From Flaveria trinervia (taxonomy: Eukaryota; Streptophyta; Magnoliopsida; Asterales; Asteraceae), in NCBI GenBank assembly GCA_025506515.1, contig CM046453.1:39377727-39441726 (forward strand): a stretch of DNA of 64,000 bases, in the 5' to 3' direction. Below the pieces are notes generated by a model. That model worked only from the letters and a program-made list of their open reading frames with translations, ran no database searches and had not been told where the DNA came from. Of the stretch, positions 58,279 through 64,000 are shown one piece after another. A program made the position numbers and the translations under genes. The first letter of the stretch is position 1. Every line of letters begins with the position of its first letter.

Positions 58279-59240
58279 TTAACAGGGACACCCAAATGCT
58301 CTAAAGAAGGAAATCAGAGGAGCTAAATGATGTAAAACTTCATAAGGAGTCTTCATCAACCTCTGATTTACTAACACTCTATTTTGCACATAGCAAGCTG
58401 TGTTGACGGCTTCAGCCCAAAAGGTTAGTGGCAAACCAGAATCAGCCAACATTGACCATGCGGCTTCAATAAGGGTCCTGTTCTTTCTCTTCCCCACTCC
58501 ATTTTGTTCAGGAGTTCTTTGAATGCTATACTGCCTCTTGATTCCCTTAGGGAAATAGAATTCATCAAGTATGTGTTTTCTAAATTCTATGCCATTATCA
58601 CTCCTCACACACTTGACAGAAAGGGAGTACTGCTTTTCCACATGCAACACAAATTAGATGATGATTTCACCAGCCTCATCTTTTGAATGTAAGAAGAAGG
58701 TCCATACAAATCTGGAATAATCATCCACAATTACCAGATAGTATTTTTTCTTTGCCATGCTCATCACTCTTACTGGACCAAAAAGATCCATATGCAGTAA
58801 TTGCAAGCAGGCAGTGGACTTTGGTTCTTCTATTGGAGGAAATGATACTTTGTGTTGCTTTCCTTTTAAACAAGCAGAGAAGTTATCATCACATTTGAAC
58901 TCCTTTAGTGGCAGACCTCTCACTAAACCATGATGGATAAGATGGTTCATGTTTTTAAGATTCACATGACCATGTCTTTGCCATAGTTCAGATTCCTGAG
59001 GAGAAGTCTTTTGTCATCACATTTGAACTCCTTTTAGATCAATTTTCTTTGATAAGCCTAAGGCACATACTTTTCCAATCCTGTTGGCCTTCAGGAGAGT
59101 ATATTCATCCAATATCTTGTCAATCATTCTCAAAACATTGGAAGACAGAATCCGACAGTTTTGACCAGTGAAAGGTGCAACATGTCCTTTATCACACATT
59201 TGACTGACACTCAACAAGTTGTACTTGAAATTCTCCACAT
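58279..59240 (-). pseudogene. Family A copia integrase, catalytic Glu replaced
   Basis: Gag-pre-integrase: ENFKYNLLSVSQMCDKGH at about 59235. Zinc region: KNMNHLIHHGLVRGLP and CLKGKQHKV near 58850 (a Ser stands where one Cys is usual). Core: LLHMDLFGPVRV (first Asp) and VDDYSRFVWTFF, then VRSDNGIEFRKH (second Asp) near 58590. Thirty-five residues later the segment reads NGVGKRKNRTLIEAA at about 58495, where NGVVERKNR is usual, so the catalytic Glu is Lys. A frame break lies near 58650. Integrase would insert the cDNA; this copy should be inactive. Confidence 0.88.
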
Positions 59241-59540
59241 GGTTAACATCATCAAATCTTATCTCACCATTTGACAGAAAGCCTTTGCCGATGATGTAAC
59301 CCTAAGCATCATTACCAAAAGATACAAGTCCCTTCTTTCGTTGAGAGTAGTGAGGAAGAAGAGAACTACTCCCTGTCATATGCATAGATCGTCCACTATC
59401 CACATACCAGATGCTTCTATGGCATGCCAAAGAACCCTGTATTTGCCATAACAAACTAGTTAGCTTTTGAGACCCAAACCTTTTTGGTTTTGGGTCTGTT
59501 CTCATTAACAGATTTTACTACTGATTTGTCATGATTAACA
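59241..59540 (-). pseudogene. Family A copia aspartic protease
   Basis: Reads SIWYVDSGRSMHMTGSSSLL near 59410, with the catalytic DSG, followed by QRKKGLVSFGNDA. It would cut the Gag-Pol product. Confidence 0.85.
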
Positions 59541-62395
59541 GCCTTTGAAGGTGGAGATGGTGCTCAAAAGGATTCCTTTGATTTTGGCTTACTTTCCCTT
59601 TTCATTTGTTTAATCACAAGTACATCTATTTGGTTAACTCTCCCTAACAGATGTTGAACCATGATAACAAGTTGTGTCTGATTGGTTGTTAAAGCATTCG
59701 GTCAGCGACCACATCAGTATTTGTTTTGATTGGTTCCTGTGACTCACCATGTCCTCCTTTTTGAAAGACACAGACTTAGTCTCGTGTTTTGATACTCCAT
59801 GAGGAATATGTTCAGCTGTTTTATGATAAACCCCTTCCTTCTTTTATATTTTGAGAAAACTTTGGATTATCAGTTTGAGATGTTGTGGCACAAACTTGGT
59901 TTCAAATTTCTTTCATTTTATTATTTTCTTTTTAATGATTTTATCTTTGTTGAATTTGGAACCCTTTCTGTACCAACATTCATCAGTGAGTGATTGAATA
60001 GACCGCATATTTCACATGGCTTTTTCTTCATCTTCTGTTGTTCAACTGCTAAAGAAGATGAAACTACTGAAGGTGTGTTCTTCAGTACTTTCTTCCTCTC
60101 AGTACATATGTTAAGTACTGAAGGATTTGTAACAACTGAAGACTTGTTCTTTAGAAGTTTTCTATCAGTATTTTTGGATTTCCTTATAGACTCTTCATCA
60201 GTTGTCAAACCATGTTTGTTTTTATTTGGTTTGAAATGTTCTTCAGGTGTTGTTACTTGCTCTTCAGTACTTTGAATACTTTGTGAGACAGCACCTGAAG
60301 TGCTAAGCTTTTCTTTGATCATGTGTTTATGAGCAGTGAGACCATGAGCAGATCGATTAGCTGAGGTACTATTACTGACTTCATCCTCTGATTTTGCATT
60401 ATCACTTGAGGATGAGACAACATGATGATGTGGTTTGCGAATTGCTTTCACCTTCAGATTTGACTTCTGTCTTGGGAGTAAAATCTGTGGGAGGTACAGT
60501 GTGATTATACCCAATCCCAAACTTCACATTTGAAGTTGTTTGCTTACTGAGAAGCATTTCAAACCCCTTGGAGGATGTTACCCAGCGTTCACACACTACT
60601 TGAGTAGCTGCAAGTGTTTCTTTGAGATTCTTATGATTCTCTAAAATGACCTCTACCTTTGCCTTTTCATCAGTGATTTGGCATTTTAATTTGTAAATCT
60701 CATCATCTTTTTCCTTTAAGACAGACTCAAATGCAGCTTTTCTTTTGGAAATCACTTTCTCTAGGTCAAGATTTTGATTAAATAAAGCTACATTTGCTTC
60801 TCTAATTGAGACAAAAACAGCTATGCATGACTCAGAACACAACTTGGCCTTAGCCTCAGAAGATACCTGTGGTACCTGTGATGATGAAGCATTTGAGCAT
60901 GAACCATCAGTAGACTCCAGGGCCATAAGAGCAAGATTTCCAAAAGGATTTTCACCACCATGTTGACCAGCACTAGAAAACACTTGTTCAGAATAACCAG
61001 AAAGATCATCTTGTAAGCTACTCTAGTCAACAACTCCAGGAGTGAGAAAGCTTTGATGTGATTAAGATTGAGATTGTTGATTTGATTGAGATGGTTGAGA
61101 CTCAGGTAGAGCATGTGATTGTTGAGCTATGGGTACTGGAACTTGATTGGACTGAGGCATGTAAAAACATGGATAAGGATATGGCATTTGACCTTGAGGG
61201 ACAAAATATGCAGGAGATGATTGAATTTGTGAATGATGACCAGAACTGGTAGAATGTTGCCCTTTGTTTTGTGAGCTATTGCATGGAAAGGTCACAAAGG
61301 GTGCACAAGAGTTAGATCCAGATGATCTACACTCTCTTGCAAAATGTCCAAGTCTATGGCACTTGTGACACCTCAACTTGCTCTTGTCAAAACCAACTTT
61401 GGTTTTTTGAGAGGGACCAGAAAATTTTCTACTTGTCCTTTTGTAAAATTTTTGAAATCTGATATTGTTTAATGCAATTTGACTCAAAATATCCATCTCT
61501 TCCAAATCATCATCAGCAATTCCTTTCAAATCATCCATCAAAAAGCACAAATTATCACTACTAAACCCTGAATTGCTATCAATACCAACAAAAGCAGGAT
61601 CTCCACTGTTTGAAGAGAAATCTATATCCTCATCATAAGAACTTTCTAATGCTGCATATTCTGGCTCATGACCAACCAGAGCAGTATTCCCTGGTACAAA
61701 ATCATGAGTGAGCTTCCGAGATAAAGCCAGTTTCCTTTTCTGTTCTATCTCTTTTTCAAATGTTAACAGTTTCCCATGAAGTTGGGTGAGAGATAGATTG
61801 TCGAGATTTCCACTAGAGCGTAGGACAATAGTATATGTGTCCCATCTCTCAGGCAGGGATCTGAGCAATCTGCTATCATCTGCCTGTTTGTATATTCATG
61901 TTTAACCATTTTCAACTCATGTATCAAACAGGAGAATCACTCAAACTGTTGAATCAGTGACTCACCCTTCTATGAGAGAATGTCTCATATTGCTGGGCAA
62001 GGATCTCTCAATTGTTTGCCAAGACCTCATCAGTTCCTCCAAATTGTTCTTTCAGAGCAACGCAGAGGTCATGAGCAGTTTCATGATGCATAAGTCAAGA
62101 ATAGATTTCATTAGGCAGTGCCATGGCCAGAATTCCACGGCCTTTAGCATCATATTCAAACAGTTTCAGATCTTCATCTGCGTATTGCTCTTTCTTCTTC
62201 GGAACCATCTCATTAGTTTCCGGATTACTCACCATAGGCTATATGGTCCATGAACCATAGATTTCCAACAACCTGAACTGTTGACAGACAAGTGATGAAG
62301 CATTCGCGTCGCCATATGTTATACTCACTCCGAACAAGCATCGGAGGCTTTGTTGAGGAGCCAGTATTTTGAGGATCATTGATTGATGTAGCCAT
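59541..62395 (-). pseudogene. Family A copia gag, long, with frameshifts
   Basis: The start is chosen at 62393-62395 (MATSINDPQNTG); an upstream in-frame ATG at 62419 is possible. N-terminal gag: PPMLVRSEYNIWRRECFI. Then a damaged stretch (61870-62224), LRSLPERWDTYTIVLRSSGN at about 61860, and a CCHC knuckle CHKCHRLGHFAREC near 61345. A coiled-coil-like region lies at 60600-60800 (NLDLEKVISKRKAAFESVLK), followed by ERWVTSSKGFEMLL. A second knuckle-like motif CEICGLFNHSLMN is near 60020. The 3' third (60040-60310) holds many ACTGAAG/CTTCAGT motifs inside the coding frame. Longer than usual copia gag, as in Sirevirus-like elements. Confidence 0.85.
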
Positions 62396-62610
62396 TTTCA
62401 CCAATTCAAACAGGTTCAATGAGATTTTAACAGATCTAGCTCAAAAACTCAACAACACAGTTTGAAAGAAGACGAATCTCAAATTAATTCACCTCAAGCA
62501 ACAGGAAATCAAACTATATGACCGACTCTTGCAAATTTGCTAATTCGATCAAACTTAGATATCAAAAGAGCAGTTACAATGATCAATTGTTAAATCGGTC
62601 AGTGATTAAC
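62396..62610 (-). other. 5' leader of family A element
   Basis: Untranslated DNA between the primer-binding site and gag. No structure was noticed. Confidence 0.7.
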
Positions 62611-62626
62611 CTGCTCTGATCACAAT
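62611..62626 (-). other. Primer-binding site, family A element
   Basis: The minus strand reads GTGATCAGAGCAGG just after the LTR end; it resembles the initiator tRNA-Met site GTATCAGAGC with one inserted base. Confidence 0.75.
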
Positions 62627-63321
62627 TGAAAGGATCGGGATCTAGTTTGATCAATTAGATTAGGATTTGCAGCGGAATAGCACAAGAATTAGACGAAATT
62701 TTAGCAACAAATATATAAATATTCAATCAAAGAGTAACAGTTATAGAGAGAGAAAGTTTTCTACAAAGAAAATGTTTTCATTCATGCACACGCTTCGGTG
62801 TCAAAGAAATTAGGTCAACTTTCCTTTTATAAAGGAATGTGACATCAACTGACGTCACTTGATAGTGACAACTAACAGATTTATACAAACAAATGAAAGT
62901 AAACTAAACTACTAAAGATGTCCACAACGACTGAGGACACCTTCACAAAAAGCTAAGTACAAGCTAACATTACAACTACTGAAGTTATAACATCTGAAGT
63001 GTAAGAAGTTCAGATGTTTTACATAATATAAAACTACTGATTAGAAACTACTGAAAAGTAAACCATCACAACTACTGAAGAGAACTACTTCAGCTGTTCT
63101 GACAACTTCTGAGAACTTGGTCTTCATACTTTGTCTTCAGCTGTTGTCTTCACACTTTGTCTTCACTTTGCCTTCAGATTTTTCTTCAGACTTTGTCTTC
63201 AGCTGTTGTCTTCAGACTTTGTCTTCAGCTGTTGTGGCTGTTGTATACAACTTCAGTTGTTTTGATGTCTGTGGGATTTAAAGGTTTTTTTACCTGCCTC
63301 ATTGGTTCTTTTGGTCCAACA
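62627..63321 (-). repeat. 5' LTR of family A element
   Basis: 695 bases, TGTTGGACCAAAAG-like start at 63321 (one base change) and CGATCCTTTCA end at 62627. CTACTGAAG motifs lie at 62980-63090 and CTTCAGACTTTG modules at 63120-63235. Confidence 0.92.
62823..62835 (-). promoter_or_regulatory. Putative TATA box of 5' LTR
   Basis: CCTTTATAAAAGG on the minus strand, identical to the 3' LTR. In the 5' LTR this would drive the element transcript. Confidence 0.6.
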
Positions 63322-63750
63322 GAACAAAAGTTAAACAACAGTAAAGGAAGATAATAATGATATTATCTATGTGTACATATGATGTATGATCATGTACGAA
63401 AGTAAAGAAAGGTTTTGAAAGAAATTAAAGTATATTATTTTAAAACTAGAACTCACTTAGCAACGCTGACTTTTATGTGTTTTCAGTTGGCAGGTGATGG
63501 TTGCTGAGGATGGCACCGGTGGCTACTTGGCTTGTTTTGGATGGCATCCATTTTGTATAACTATGATGTTTTGCATTGCAATTAGAAAAAATGATATTTT
63601 GTAATTGTTAACATTGTTGAATTATTTTAAAAAAACAATTATAATGAAATGATAGTCTAAATTATTTCTGCTGTAATGTTTTAGTAAAGTTAATATGTTT
63701 TATGTGCAATGATTTATCAGATGTGAGCATCCCAGGAACGGGGCCTTACA
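63322..63750 (+). mobile_element. Gypsy chromovirus 5' LTR, second part
   Basis: It continues 49590-51328 after the copia insertion: GAACTCACTTAGCAACGCTG, TTTTCAGTTGGCAGG, TGGCTACTTGG, GAGCATCCCAGGAACGGGG, and ends CCTTACA at 63750 before a primer-binding site. Confidence 0.9.
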
Positions 63751-64000
63751 AGTGGTATCAAAGACAAAGTTTAAGTGAAACGGGTAAATATTTTCAAAAG
63801 AAACCTAAACATAAACTGACAAATGGGATGAAGGGAAGGGATGCGAGTTCGAGTAGCTGCGTGCCATCAAGTATTTTCTCTAATGATTAACCGGTATTAT
63901 GTGCGCATGTTATTGGTCTCTGTGCCTTTAGTAGATTCAGACAATGATGTAGTCTCGATAGGAAATAATTGGGGTATGAAGAGTAAAGTAAGTGACTAAT
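63751..64000 (+). mobile_element. Start of gypsy internal region, continues past window
   Basis: The primer-binding site TGGTATCAAAGACA is at 63753-63766, then leader DNA matching 15717-15980 (AAACGGGTAAATATTTTC, GGGAAGGGATGCGAG, ACCGGTATTATGTG). Gag should begin just beyond the window end. Confidence 0.88.

Larger units (their letters stand above)
51329..63321 (-). mobile_element. Near-complete family A Ty1/copia (Sirevirus-like) element
   Basis: 11,993 bases with two LTRs (62627-63321 upstream, 51329-52028 downstream), primer-binding site, gag with zinc knuckles, protease, integrase, RT, RNase H, a long ORF after pol, and polypurine tract, in the copia order. The long gag, the extra ORF and the total size fit a Sirevirus-like lineage. 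It interrupts a gypsy LTR. The 5-base flanks GAAAG (51324-51328) and GAACA (63322-63326) share only GAA, so the target duplication is eroded or the edge is shifted. Stops and frameshifts in gag, RNase H and the last ORF show it is inactive. Confidence 0.92.

Overview
The window reads as plant nuclear DNA made of nested, mostly decayed LTR retrotransposons. No host gene with recognisable exons, rRNA or tRNA gene was found. The evidence is Ty1/copia elements with an extra ORF between pol and the 3' LTR (Sirevirus-like layout), Ty3/gypsy elements with a C-terminal chromodomain (chromovirus layout), initiator-Met primer-binding sites, LTRs of 0.7-2.2 kb and 5-bp target-site duplications. The downstream copia ORFs look like those common in composite-family (Asteraceae) genomes; that placement is from memory and of low confidence.

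Labels used here. Copia family A: an almost complete element at 51329-63321 (minus) and a fragment at 4633-6670. Copia family B: fragments at 10780-14608, 27415-37044 and 37045-44080, all minus. Copia family C: fragments near 27090-27405 (plus), 44085-46440 and 46878-49590 (minus). Family D: LTRs only, at 1-777 (plus), 34489-35441 (minus, solo) and 40560-41529 (plus, solo). Gypsy chromovirus: solo LTR 7019-9150; element 14609-22848 (plus); truncated element 23190-27065 (minus); LTR tail 46440-46877; and a 5' LTR at 49590-51328 plus 63322-63750, which is split by the family A element and whose body continues past the window end. A second, different gypsy-like LTR is inferred at 6672-10779 (minus).

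Layout. 1-4632: family D LTR, then unclassified AT-rich noncoding DNA with a GC-rich motif cluster at 1990-2285 and a TA microsatellite. 4633-10779: family A tail, then a gypsy-like LTR carrying a second solo LTR. 10780-14608: 5' part of a family B element. 14609-22848: gypsy element with many stops but both ends of its body recognisable. 22849-27065: inverted gypsy element cut off inside the protease/RT linker. 27066-44080: two family B copies, the right one inserted into the gag of the left one, each carrying a family D solo LTR. 44085-49590: family C debris. 49590-64000: gypsy LTR interrupted by the 12-kb family A element.

The most interesting pattern is that each copia family repeats its own short motif in equivalent places: the LTR U3, the noncoding gap between RNase H and the downstream ORF, and (families A and B) the 3' part of gag. 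Family A uses ACTGAAG, family B CTTCCGAAG/CTTCGGAAG, family C AAATGCGGATG. The gypsy LTRs carry a different reiterated motif in one fixed slot of each copy, and one of these motifs matches the family C motif. These look like cis-regulatory or recognition arrays that turn over quickly. That reading is inference; the repetition itself is visible in the sequence.
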